The notes under the pieces were generated by a model. The model saw nothing but the letters and a program-made list of their open reading frames with translations. It searched no databases and was not told where the DNA came from. This document shows, in pieces, positions 33,848 to 41,318 of a DNA stretch of 64,000 nucleotides. The stretch is from Nonomuraea thailandensis (lineage in GTDB: Bacteria > Actinomycetota > Actinomycetes > Streptosporangiales > Streptosporangiaceae), in NCBI RefSeq assembly GCF_024172165.1, contig NZ_JAMZEB010000002.1, positions 3,927,501 to 3,991,500 of the forward strand, read 5' to 3'. The translations under genes and the position numbers were made by a program. Numbering within the stretch: position 1 is the stretch's first letter; every line of letters begins with the position of its first letter.

Positions 33848-34911
33848 CAGGCCACCAGCTCTTCCGTGCGCACGTCGTAGACCGCCGGGGGCCCGCCGGT
33901 GTGCCGCAGCCCGACCGGCGCGTCAGCGGCGAAACGCACAGTCGGTGGCATCCGAACCCGTACGTCCTGGCCACCGTGGTCGACCACGTAGATGATCTCG
34001 TCGCCGAGCCACTCCGCCGAGACCAAGCGGGCCGGGACCGAACGTTCCGCCCCTGGTTCTGTGACTTCCAGCGCCTCCGGCCGGACGCCCGCGACCAGGC
34101 GACGGTCGCGCGGCAGGCCTGGCGGTGGCGTGAGGACCAGTCCGTCCTGACTGCGCAGCTTCCCCTCGGCCACCTCCACCTCGATCAGGTTCATCGGCGG
34201 GGAGCCGATGAATGCGGCGCAGAAGAGACTCGCCGGACGGTCGTAGACCTCCAGCGGCGTGCCGATCTGCTCGACGCGGCCCTTGTTGAGGATGGCGAAT
34301 CTGTGACCGAGCGACATGGCCTCGACTTGGTCGTGGGTGACGTAGACCATCGTCGTCCCCAGCTCCCCCTGCAGGTGCTTGATCTCCGTGCGCATGTCCG
34401 CCCTCAGCTCCGCGTCCAGATTGGTGAGAGGTTCGTCCATGAGGAATGCGCGCGGTCGTCGCACCAGGGCGCGAGCAAGCGCGACGCGCTGCTGCTCACC
34501 GCCGGACAACCGGCGCGGCCGCCGGTCCAGGAGCGGACCGAGCCGCATCAGCCGGGCGGCCTCCTCGACCCGCTCGCGCACCTCCGCCTTGGGCAGTCCC
34601 TCGGCCCGCAGTGGGAACGCCAGGTTGTCGCGGGTTCTCAGATGCGGGTAGAGGGCGTAGAACTGGAACACCATGGCGATGTCGCGCTCGGCGGGCGGCA
34701 GGTCGTTGACCAGCGTGTCGCCGATGCGGATGTCGCCCGTCGTCTGCCTCTCCAGGCCGGCTACGGCCCGCAGCGTGGTCGTCTTGCCGCAACCCGAAGG
34801 GCCGAGCATCACGAACAGCTCGCCGTCGCCGATGGACAGGTCCACGTGATCAACTGCGACCGTCCCGTCCGGGTAGCGCTTGTGCAGGGCGGTCACCTCG
34901 ATGCCCGCCAT
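33847..34911 (-). CDS. ABC transporter ATPase (MalK/UgpC type), second of two
   Basis: 354 residues from ATG 34911. Walker A GPSGCGKTTTLR, Q-loop VFQFYALYPHLRTRDNL, signature LSGGEQQRVALARALVRRPR, Walker B FLMDEPLTNLDAELR and an intact H-loop VTHDQVEAMSL. The TOBE-type C-terminal domain includes AFIGSPPMNLIEVEV and VAGVRPEALEVTEP. Both ends overlap neighbours by the single-base TGATG arrangement (34911 with the permease stop, 33847 with the first ATPase start). This is the catalytically complete partner of the two motor subunits, energising import by the two permeases upstream. Confidence 0.93.
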   Translation of the reverse strand: MAGIEVTALHKRYPDGTVAVDHVDLSIGDGELFVMLGPSGCGKTTTLRAVAGLERQTTGDIRIGDTLVNDLPPAERDIAMVFQFYALYPHLRTRDNLAFPLRAEGLPKAEVRERVEEAARLMRLGPLLDRRPRRLSGGEQQRVALARALVRRPRAFLMDEPLTNLDAELRADMRTEIKHLQGELGTTMVYVTHDQVEAMSLGHRFAILNKGRVEQIGTPLEVYDRPASLFCAAFIGSPPMNLIEVEVAEGKLRSQDGLVLTPPPGLPRDRRLVAGVRPEALEVTEPGAERSVPARLVSAEWLGDEIIYVVDHGGQDVRVRMPPTVRFAADAPVGLRHTGGPPAVYDVRTEELVA

Positions 34912-35822
34912 CAGCGTCGCACCGCCCCGAGTGTCACACCGGCGACGAGGTGCTTGCGCACCAGGTAGGCGAAGACGAGCACCGGCAGGGCGAACACGAC
35001 GGAGGCGGCGGCCACCAGACCCCAGTCCACGGTGGTTCCACCGATGAGGCCGGCGATGGCAGGCGGGGCCGTCCGCACGGTGTCGCTGGAGGTGAGGAAG
35101 ATGGCGAACACGAACTCGTTCCAGGAGAAGATGAGTGCGAAGACCGCCGTCGCGGCGATACCGGGCAGGAGCAGCGGAAGGGTGAATTTCCAGAACGCCT
35201 GCAAGCGGGTGTAGCCATCGAGCATGGCGGCATCCTCGTACTCTGCGGGCACCTCGTCGACGAACCCCTTCATCATCCAGATCGTGAACGGGACGTTGAA
35301 CGCGGCGTAGATGAGGATCAGGCCGAGCTTGGTGTCGATGAGTCCGACTTGGCGGTACATGAGGAAGATCGGGATCACGACCACCACGGGCGGCATGAAG
35401 CGGGTGGACAGGATGAAGAACAGCTGGTCCTTCTTGGCCTTCACGGCGAAGCGTGAGTAGGCCCAGGCCGCCGGCACCCCCAGCACGGTGGCCAGCGCCG
35501 TGGAGGCCCCGGCGACCACGACGGAGTTGAGGAACGAGACGGACAAGGTCGAACGACCGCCGCCGGAGGCGACGAACACGTCCTTGAAATGGTCCATGGT
35601 GACCTTGAAGTCGAAGAACTTGGCCGGGATGGCGTAGACGTCCCGGTTCTCCTTGATGGACGTCTCGATCATCCACAGCACCGGAAAGAGCATCACGACG
35701 GCCAGCACGGTCAGCAGCGTGACCTCCAGCACGGAGCGGCCCCGGCCGCCGAAGCGGCGCGCGGGGGGCGTGCGATCCCGGGCAGGACGTGTGGACACGG
35801 CCTCGTCGACGGAGACTGCCAT
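34911..35822 (-). CDS. carbohydrate-type ABC transporter permease (MalG-like)
   Basis: 303-residue inner-membrane protein from ATG 35822. About six transmembrane helices are visible, the first VLEVTLLTVLAVVMLFPVLW, later FLNSVVVAGASTALATVLGV, LGLILIYAAFNVPFTIWMM and AATAVFALIFSWNEFVFAIF. The cytosolic EAA coupling loop reads YEDAAMLDGYTRLQAFWKFT. It forms the translocation pore with the MalF-like permease encoded upstream. Start and stop are both in TGATG one-base overlaps, so it is translated together with its neighbours. Confidence 0.92.
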   Translation of the reverse strand: MAVSVDEAVSTRPARDRTPPARRFGGRGRSVLEVTLLTVLAVVMLFPVLWMIETSIKENRDVYAIPAKFFDFKVTMDHFKDVFVASGGGRSTLSVSFLNSVVVAGASTALATVLGVPAAWAYSRFAVKAKKDQLFFILSTRFMPPVVVVIPIFLMYRQVGLIDTKLGLILIYAAFNVPFTIWMMKGFVDEVPAEYEDAAMLDGYTRLQAFWKFTLPLLLPGIAATAVFALIFSWNEFVFAIFLTSSDTVRTAPPAIAGLIGGTTVDWGLVAAASVVFALPVLVFAYLVRKHLVAGVTLGAVRR

Positions 35823-36772
35823 CAGTCCTCCTTGAGCTTGTTCAAGTAGCGCAGGTAGAGCTGCGTCAGGACGATGACGACGAGGACCATCAGGATCCCG
35901 TACGCCGAGGCGGTTCCGGTGTTGAAGCCCAGGAACGCGACCTTGTAGACGTGGAACGACAACGTCTCGGTGGAGACCCCCGGACCTCCGCTGGTGAGGA
36001 TGTAGACGAGGTCGAACAGCCGGAAGGCCTCGATGGCCCTGAACAGCACGGCGATGAGGAGCAGCGGCCACACCAGCGGAAGAGTGATGGTGCGGAACCG
36101 GAACCACTCGGACGCCCGATCGATCGAGGCGGCCTCGTACAAGTACTTGGGAACCGCGGTGAGGCCCGCGAGCGCGATGAGCATGATGAACGGCGTCCAT
36201 TGCCAGGTGTCGACCAGGATCAGGGAAATCAGTGCCGTTCGCTGCCCGGTGAGCCACTCCACCTGCCCCAGGCCGAGCGAGCCGAGCATGCTGTTGATCA
36301 CGCCGAACTGCGCGTCGAGCATGAATCGCCAGAACAGCCCGACCACGACCGGCGACAGCATCATCGGAACCAGGAACAGAGTGGTCAGCAGTCCTCGCCC
36401 GTGCGTGCGCCGTGAGATCAGGTAGGCGATGGCGAAACCGAGCGCGGTCTGCAGGGTGACCGCGCCGAACACGTAGATCAACGTCGTCAAGGCCCTCAGG
36501 TGGACCTGCTCCGAAGCCAGGATGGCGGTGTAGTTCCCGAACCCGATGAAGTGGGCCGGCCCCCCGCGGGTGGCCGAGTAGTCGGTGAAAGACAGGTACA
36601 ACGCCCACAGCAACGGGAACACCGACATGGCGAGCAACAACAGCAGCGCGGGGGAGGTAAAGGCCACGGCGAGCCCGCGGTCGCTCAGGCGGCGGGACCG
36701 ACCCGGTGCAGGCGGCGTCGCGGACGCCACCTGCCCGGGGTGGTCGCTCGTCAGGGGGGCGGAGTCACTCAC
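35822..36772 (-). CDS. carbohydrate-type ABC transporter permease (MalF-like)
   Basis: 316-residue inner-membrane protein from GTG 36772, which overlaps the binding-protein stop as GTGA. Six transmembrane helices, starting FTSPALLLLLAMSVFPLLWA and ending YGILMVLVVIVLTQLYLRYL. The EAA loop is YLYEAASIDRASEWFRFRTI with TLPLVWP. It pairs with the MalG-like permease. Transporter class (CUT1-like) is clear from both permeases; the substrate is not determined by sequence, and the neighbouring dehydrogenases suggest a small hydroxy compound rather than a sugar (inference). Confidence 0.92.
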   Translation of the reverse strand: MSDSAPLTSDHPGQVASATPPAPGRSRRLSDRGLAVAFTSPALLLLLAMSVFPLLWALYLSFTDYSATRGGPAHFIGFGNYTAILASEQVHLRALTTLIYVFGAVTLQTALGFAIAYLISRRTHGRGLLTTLFLVPMMLSPVVVGLFWRFMLDAQFGVINSMLGSLGLGQVEWLTGQRTALISLILVDTWQWTPFIMLIALAGLTAVPKYLYEAASIDRASEWFRFRTITLPLVWPLLLIAVLFRAIEAFRLFDLVYILTSGGPGVSTETLSFHVYKVAFLGFNTGTASAYGILMVLVVIVLTQLYLRYLNKLKED

Positions 36773-38193
36773 AGTCCGCCGCCGCCCTTGCCGCCGCTGG
36801 AGTCGAGCACGCTCTGCTGCTCCTTGGCGATGTCGTCGAGCGCCTCCTTCGGCGTCTTCGCGCCGTTGAGAGCCGCGTTCACGTTGGTGTTCTCAATGTC
36901 GACGAGGCGCGCGTACTCGGGCACGTTCCACATGTCCCGCATCCGCGGAACCGAGTCGGTGTACACCTGGTTGAACGGCGCGGCGTCGAGGAACTCGGGC
37001 GACTCCAGGGCGTCCGTACGCGAGGGCACACCACCAGCCGCGGCCCACTTCTTCTGGATGTCAGCCTGCTCGAACCACTTCATGAAGTTCAGGGCCTCCG
37101 CCTGGTTCGCCTCGGGGGAATAGGCCGACACGTGCATCCCCATGCCGCCGAGAGGCACCAGGTTCGTCTTCTGACTCGGCAGGGTGGCGAAACCCAGCTT
37201 GCCGAGAATCTGCTCCCGCGTGGTGCCGAGCGTCGACTGCTTCGGGTCGAGCAGGCCGCCGCTCGCGGCGATCCAGTTGAACGCGATGCATGCCTTGCCC
37301 TGGGCGACCGCCGCGTTCACCTCGTCGATGAACCAGTTGCCGGAGCCCTTGGCGGTCAGCGGCTTCATCTTGTTGACCAGGACGTCCATCGCCTCCTGGC
37401 CCGCGGCGTCGTTGAGGACGCCGTCGATCTTGCGCGTCTTGGGGTTCCAGAGGTTGCCGCCGTAGACGCCGTTGACCGTGTTGTAGGTGACGGCCGCGGC
37501 GTCGGAGCCGTTGGCCTGGTGGAAAGCCAGCCCGCTGACGCCGGGGTTGTCCGCCTGGCACTTCCCGGCGACTGAGATCATCTCGTCCCAGGTCTGCGGT
37601 GGCTTGTCGCCGATCAGGTCCTTACGGTAGATCATCGTCCAGGTGTCGCCGAGCAGCGGCAGTCCGTACAGGCTGGCGTTCTCGTCGCGCTTCCCGGTCT
37701 CCGCCTGGGGGAACTGGCCGTAGGCCGCCAGGAGGTACGGGTTGTAGGCCTTGACGTCGATGTTCTTCTTGACGAAGTCGGTGATGTCCAGGATGTTGCC
37801 GTTCGTCACGGCCTCGCCGATGTGTTGCGAGTCCAGGATCGGGATGTCGAAGTCGGTCTTGTGCGCGGCGAACTGGGTGAACATCGCGTCGTGCCAGTTC
37901 GCGTTCGGCACGGTCTTGACCTTGACGGTCACGTTCGGCCGCTGCTTGGCGTACTCCGCGTTCGCGAAGGCTTCCAGCGCGTGGGCGGGGGGCCAGTCGA
38001 ACCAGATGAAGCTGAGGGTCAGCGGATCCTTGGTGAGCTCCGGGATGGTCGCCGGCGCCTTCGGGGCGCTGTCGTTCTGGCCGCCGCCGCAAGCCACCAC
38101 GGTCGTGGCCACCACCATGGCCGCCGTCGCCAGCCGCACCTTTCGACCGGGAACGGACAGTCGTCCTCTTCGCTTCGGATACCGCATCTTCAT
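36769..38193 (-). CDS. ABC transporter extracytoplasmic binding lipoprotein
   Basis: 474-residue family 1-type solute-binding protein. Lipobox VVAC puts the lipidated Cys at residue 35. The mature protein has the two-lobe pattern: LTLSFIWFDWPPAHALEAFA, NANWHDAMFTQFAAHKTDFD, DTWTMIYRKDLIGDKPPQTW, GKACIAFNWIAASGGLLDP and ALNFMKWFEQADIQKKWAAA. The C-terminus is Gly/Ser-rich. It is the first full gene of the transport operon, divergent from the GntR gene at 38580. A probable GntR-type operator lies at 38485-38502, and a short coding-like peptide lies between. It captures the substrate outside the membrane and delivers it to the permease pair. Confidence 0.92.
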   Translation of the reverse strand: MKMRYPKRRGRLSVPGRKVRLATAAMVVATTVVACGGGQNDSAPKAPATIPELTKDPLTLSFIWFDWPPAHALEAFANAEYAKQRPNVTVKVKTVPNANWHDAMFTQFAAHKTDFDIPILDSQHIGEAVTNGNILDITDFVKKNIDVKAYNPYLLAAYGQFPQAETGKRDENASLYGLPLLGDTWTMIYRKDLIGDKPPQTWDEMISVAGKCQADNPGVSGLAFHQANGSDAAAVTYNTVNGVYGGNLWNPKTRKIDGVLNDAAGQEAMDVLVNKMKPLTAKGSGNWFIDEVNAAVAQGKACIAFNWIAASGGLLDPKQSTLGTTREQILGKLGFATLPSQKTNLVPLGGMGMHVSAYSPEANQAEALNFMKWFEQADIQKKWAAAGGVPSRTDALESPEFLDAAPFNQVYTDSVPRMRDMWNVPEYARLVDIENTNVNAALNGAKTPKEALDDIAKEQQSVLDSSGGKGGGGL

Positions 38194-38334
38194 GCCTGCT
38201 TTCTGGGCGGGGACTTCTGGAGCCTTGCTGCGTGCTTCGCCGAGCGGTTGCTGGGTTGTTCAGGCGTGTCGCCGGCTGTCGCAGGGGCTGACCCGCAGAC
38301 CGGCGTCACGAGTACGCCGCGACGTGATGGGGCT

Positions 38335-38406
38335 TCAAGCAGTCGAGAAGTCCTTCGGTCCTTTGCGGCCCGGTGGCGGACCGAAGAGGACGTCGAGCAT
38401 GCTCAT
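38335..38406 (-). CDS. possible 23-residue leader peptide upstream of the binding-protein gene
   Basis: An ATG at 38406 follows TTGGAGC (minus strand, 5-nt spacing) and encodes MSMLDVLFGPPPGRKGPKDF then STA before TGA at 38335. It lies on the same strand as, and 141 nt upstream of, the binding-protein gene, within the probable leader of its transcript. Pro-rich PPPGRKGP could stall ribosomes, so a leader-peptide role is conceivable. There is no family match, and it may be fortuitous. Confidence 0.25.
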   Translation of the reverse strand: MSMLDVLFGPPPGRKGPKDFSTA

Positions 38407-38484
38407 GGAAGCTCCAACCGATCGAAGCGGAGCGATGGCGGACGGTTCCCCGATGAGTGAGGGATGGCTGGCATCCGTCACCTT

Positions 38485-38502
38485 TCCTATACGATCTGAT
38501 TG
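38485..38502. promoter_or_regulatory. probable GntR/FCD operator in the divergent control region
   Basis: TCCTATACGATCTGATTG matches 14 of 18 bases of the palindromic site at 39356-39373. It lies between the binding-protein start (38193) and the GntR start (38580), where it could control both directions. Confidence 0.6.
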
Positions 38503-38579
38503 GGGAGCGTCAACATCCCGCAGTATGGCGACCGATGTCAACAGATTCCCGAAGACGCAAGAAGGGACCTCACGTCACG

Positions 38580-39323
38580 ATGGACGACGAAGCGGTGATC
38601 GCGCGGCGCCGTGAGGCCATGACGGGCGGAACGCCGCCGGGAAGATCTCGCGGCCGGCTTGCCGACGAGGTGTACGACACGCTGCTCGGACAGATGATGT
38701 CGCTACGGATAGAGCCTGGCTCCCGCGTCACGATCGACGTCCTGGCGCGAGAGCTGGGGGTCTCACAGACGCCGATCCGAGACGCTCTGAACCGCATGGA
38801 GGCCGAGGGCCTGGTCGTGCGGGTGCCCCATGCCGGCTATCGCATTCCCCCCCAGATCACCCGTCACCGATTCGAGGACATGCTCGAGGTCCGCCTGCTC
38901 CTCGAGCCGGCGGCGGCGCGCAGATCCGCCGAACGCGCATCCTCCAAGCAGGTGGCCGGCATGCGGCGAATGCTGGAGGACATGGCGGAGCTGGAGGGGG
39001 GCAAGGGGCCCATGGCCTATGGCGCCTTCGGGCTGCGCGACGCCGCTTTTCACGATCTCGTCGCCCTGAGCGCGGAGAACCAGGTCATCCGCGAAGCGCT
39101 CGCTCGCCTGCACACGCACGTGCACCTGTTCCGGCTGCACCGCGACGCCCAGGTCACTCACTTGGCCATGGCCGAGCACGAAGAGGTTCTGACCGCGATC
39201 GCCGCGCGTGACCCCGACGCCGCCGCCTACGCCATGCGTCGGCACATCCTGCTGTCCGGCGAGCGGTTCCGGCGATTGTTCGACGAGGCGGAGGCCGCGG
39301 ACGGAATGGCGGAGAAGGCTTGA
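38580..39323 (+). CDS. GntR family regulator, FCD (FadR) subfamily
   Basis: About 247 residues from ATG 38580, preceded by AAGGGA; ATG 38535 is an in-frame alternative. The N-terminal winged helix reads LADEVYDTLLGQMMSLRIEP, GSRVTIDVLARELGVSQTPI and RDALNRMEAEGLVVRVPHAG. The C-terminal FCD effector domain has EVRLLLEPAAARRSAERAS, FGLRDAAFHDLVALSAENQV and LAMAEHEEVLTAIAARDPDA, with the Asp/His metal positions typical of the family. Such regulators bind carboxylic acids and repress catabolic genes. It is divergent from the transporter operon and upstream of DJ-1 and hydrolase genes, and matching palindromes occur in both control regions. Confidence 0.92.
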   Translation: MDDEAVIARRREAMTGGTPPGRSRGRLADEVYDTLLGQMMSLRIEPGSRVTIDVLARELGVSQTPIRDALNRMEAEGLVVRVPHAGYRIPPQITRHRFEDMLEVRLLLEPAAARRSAERASSKQVAGMRRMLEDMAELEGGKGPMAYGAFGLRDAAFHDLVALSAENQVIREALARLHTHVHLFRLHRDAQVTHLAMAEHEEVLTAIAARDPDAAAYAMRRHILLSGERFRRLFDEAEAADGMAEKA

Positions 39324-39352
39324 CGGGCGGACTGGGCCGAGGAATGCTGACT

Positions 39353-39373
39353 CAATCCGATCGGATCGGATTG
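39353..39373. promoter_or_regulatory. palindromic operator before the DJ-1/hydrolase genes
   Basis: CAATCCGATC (39353-39362), a central G, then GATCGGATTG (39364-39373) form a perfect 21-bp palindrome 37 nt upstream of the DJ-1 start. A related site stands at 38485-38502, so both are probably bound by the GntR protein encoded between them. Confidence 0.75.
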
Positions 39374-39409
39374 GATCCACCTCACCCGCCCAGATGCGAG
39401 GAGAAGCAG

Positions 39410-39979
39410 GTGCCCAGAGCGCTGCTCCTGACCGGCGACGCCGCCGAGGAGCTCGACACCATGTATCCCTACTATCGCGTGCAGGAGGGCGGCTGGGACG
39501 TTGACGTCTCGTCACGGACGATGCGTGACGTTCAGCTGGTCATCCACGAATTCGACCCCGACTCCGACGCCTACGTGGAGAAGAACGGCCGGAAGTTGCC
39601 TGTCGACGTGCCCTGGGCCGAGGTCGACGTCGAGCGCTATGACGCCCTCATCATCCCCGGGGGACGTGCCCCCGAGTGGATCCGGGTCGACGCCGACGTC
39701 AGGCGCATCACCGAGCACTTCTTCGCGCGCGACCTCCCGATCGCGCTGGTGTGCCACGGCGCGCAGGTGCCGGCTGTGTACGGGCTGCTGAAGGGTCGAA
39801 AGACGGCTTGCTTCCCCCCCATCACCGGTGACATGGAGAACGCGGGCGCGACGGTCATCGACGCTCCCGACGTCGTGGACGGCAACCTCGTCTCCTGCCG
39901 GGGGTGGCCCGACATGCCGCAATTCGGCAGGGCGATGATGGAGCTCTTCTCGAAGTCCATCAACTCCGCATCGGCATGA
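39410..39979 (+). CDS. DJ-1/PfpI family protein
   Basis: 189 residues from GTG 39410 after GAGGAGA. The glutamine-amidotransferase-like fold is clear: ALLLTGDAAEELDTMYPYYR, VDVERYDALIIPGGRAPEWI and the nucleophile elbow ALVCHGAQVPAVYGLLKGRK with Cys115-His116, then GATVIDAPDVVDGNLVSCRG. Members act as proteases, glyoxalase-type deglycases or chaperones; a detoxifying role toward reactive aldehydes would fit a pathway producing a semialdehyde (inference). It lies directly behind the perfect palindromic operator and 20 nt before the alpha/beta hydrolase gene, so the two are likely co-transcribed. Confidence 0.9.
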   Translation: MPRALLLTGDAAEELDTMYPYYRVQEGGWDVDVSSRTMRDVQLVIHEFDPDSDAYVEKNGRKLPVDVPWAEVDVERYDALIIPGGRAPEWIRVDADVRRITEHFFARDLPIALVCHGAQVPAVYGLLKGRKTACFPPITGDMENAGATVIDAPDVVDGNLVSCRGWPDMPQFGRAMMELFSKSINSASA

Positions 39980-39998
39980 GCGCGCCTGGCCTGTCCCG

Positions 39999-40874
39999 GT
40001 GACGGCACTTCGGACCGTCACCGTCGACGGCTCCCCCGTCCACGTCCTGGAGAGCGGCACCGGGCCCGCGGTGCTGATGCTGCACGGCTCCGGACCCGGT
40101 ACGACCGGATCCGGAGCCTGGGCATCGACGGCACAGGCGCTGGGCACGTCCTGGCGCCTGGTGGCTCCTGACCAGGCAGGGTTTGGCCGCACACCCATCC
40201 CGGCGAGCTCCAGGGGCGGGCTCCGGCTGTGGACGGAGCAGGCCGCGGGCCTGATGGATGCTCTCGGTGTCGAGCACTACGCCGTGGTGGGCCACTCCAT
40301 GGGCGGTGCCGTGGCGCTGGCGTTGGCGTCCGCGCGCCCCCAGCAGGTCACCCGTGTCGTGGCGGTCTCGACGATGGGCGCCCCCGGGGCGCCGCTGTCC
40401 GCCGAGCTCGACGCGGTCTGGGCCGCCCCCGCCGGCCCGCTCGGGGCACGAGACATGTTGAGTCGCCTCGTCCTCGACCAAGCGCTCGTGACCGAGTCGG
40501 CCGTCGCTGCCCGTGCGGCTGCGATGCGAGCGGGGGCGGCCGCATTCGCGTCGTTGTTCCCTCCGCCTAGGGCACGTTGGGCCGACGACCTCGCCCTCTC
40601 GGCGCAGACGCTGGCGGGGATCCGCGCGCCCGTGCTGCTCGTCCACGGAGCCGAGGACCGGGTCACCCCGCTCGGGACGGCAGCCCTGCCCCTGCTCGAA
40701 CACCTGGCCGATGTCCGTCTGCACGTGCTCGGCCGATGCGGGCACGTGCCGGCGCTCGAACACCCGCACGACTTCAGGCAACTCCTGTCGTGCTTCCTCG
40801 GCCTGCCATCACCCGCAACGGCACGATCATTACCCTGTACGTCGACGGTGCCCAGGTCGGCCCGACCCCGCTGA
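39999..40874 (+). CDS. alpha/beta hydrolase (C-C bond hydrolase-like), probably with an altered C-terminus
   Basis: 291 codons from GTG 39999. HGSGPGTTGSGAW (residues 29-41) is the oxyanion signature of meta-cleavage-product hydrolases; the nucleophile is Ser100 in GHSMGG, the acid is in HGAEDRVTP and the base is in GRCGHVPALEHP. The family core ends near LLSCFLGLP; the last ~20 residues are Ser/Arg/Pro-rich and run into DNA that, in another frame, encodes a LamG-like remnant, so the original 3' end was probably replaced by a rearrangement. Placement with DJ-1, GntR and the dehydrogenase/transport genes suggests it opens a lactone or ester of the imported substrate (inference). Confidence 0.78.
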   Translation: MTALRTVTVDGSPVHVLESGTGPAVLMLHGSGPGTTGSGAWASTAQALGTSWRLVAPDQAGFGRTPIPASSRGGLRLWTEQAAGLMDALGVEHYAVVGHSMGGAVALALASARPQQVTRVVAVSTMGAPGAPLSAELDAVWAAPAGPLGARDMLSRLVLDQALVTESAVAARAAAMRAGAAAFASLFPPPRARWADDLALSAQTLAGIRAPVLLVHGAEDRVTPLGTAALPLLEHLADVRLHVLGRCGHVPALEHPHDFRQLLSCFLGLPSPATARSLPCTSTVPRSARPR

Positions 40875-40966
40875 CCGGCGACCTTCTCCATCAGGGCGGT
40901 GTGCTCCGCCTAGGGGGTGACAGGTTCGCCACGGAGGAGTTCTTCGAGCGGGGCATGAACAATCCC
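40802..40966 (+). pseudogene. LamG/concanavalin-like domain remnant
   Basis: In frame 2 the DNA encodes ITRNGTIITLYVDGAQVGPT, GDLLHQGGVLRLGGDRF and ATEEFFERGMNN, the second half of a LamG jelly-roll domain (YVDGxxV, GxLRLGG, EFFxGxIDE). It overlaps the hydrolase 3' end. The remaining 40967-41318 contains no gene I can support. Confidence 0.45.
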
Positions 40967-41318
40967 CGTCGGCGCCGCTTCCGCCGGTGTGGCGGCTCAG
41001 CAGCGGCGCGTGGACGCCGCCGCGGACGCTGCTCCCATCGTCGAGAAGCTTACGGTCGAAGGCGCCCGGACCGTGGACGGCATTACCGTCGCCTCCCACC
41101 CTCACGCCCCGCCTGACCACCTGGTTGTCCACCGGGCGCGACGGCGAGGCAAAGGTGGCATTCACGCACGGCATCCGGATGCCGGCGAGCACGGTCTCCG
41201 GCTTGGGCGAGCTCCTCGTCCATGAGAGCTGCGAACGTGCCAGCCCGCCGCGCCGTCGCCCGGCGACTCACAAGAGGCGCAGCGCTGACCGAGCTCGTAC
41301 CGCATCTGATTACGGCCG

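Noticed and set aside
38194..38334. A riboswitch or tRNA in the leader of the transporter operon
   Set aside because: I could not find conserved riboswitch pairing or a cloverleaf; only the operator and a short ORF are supported.
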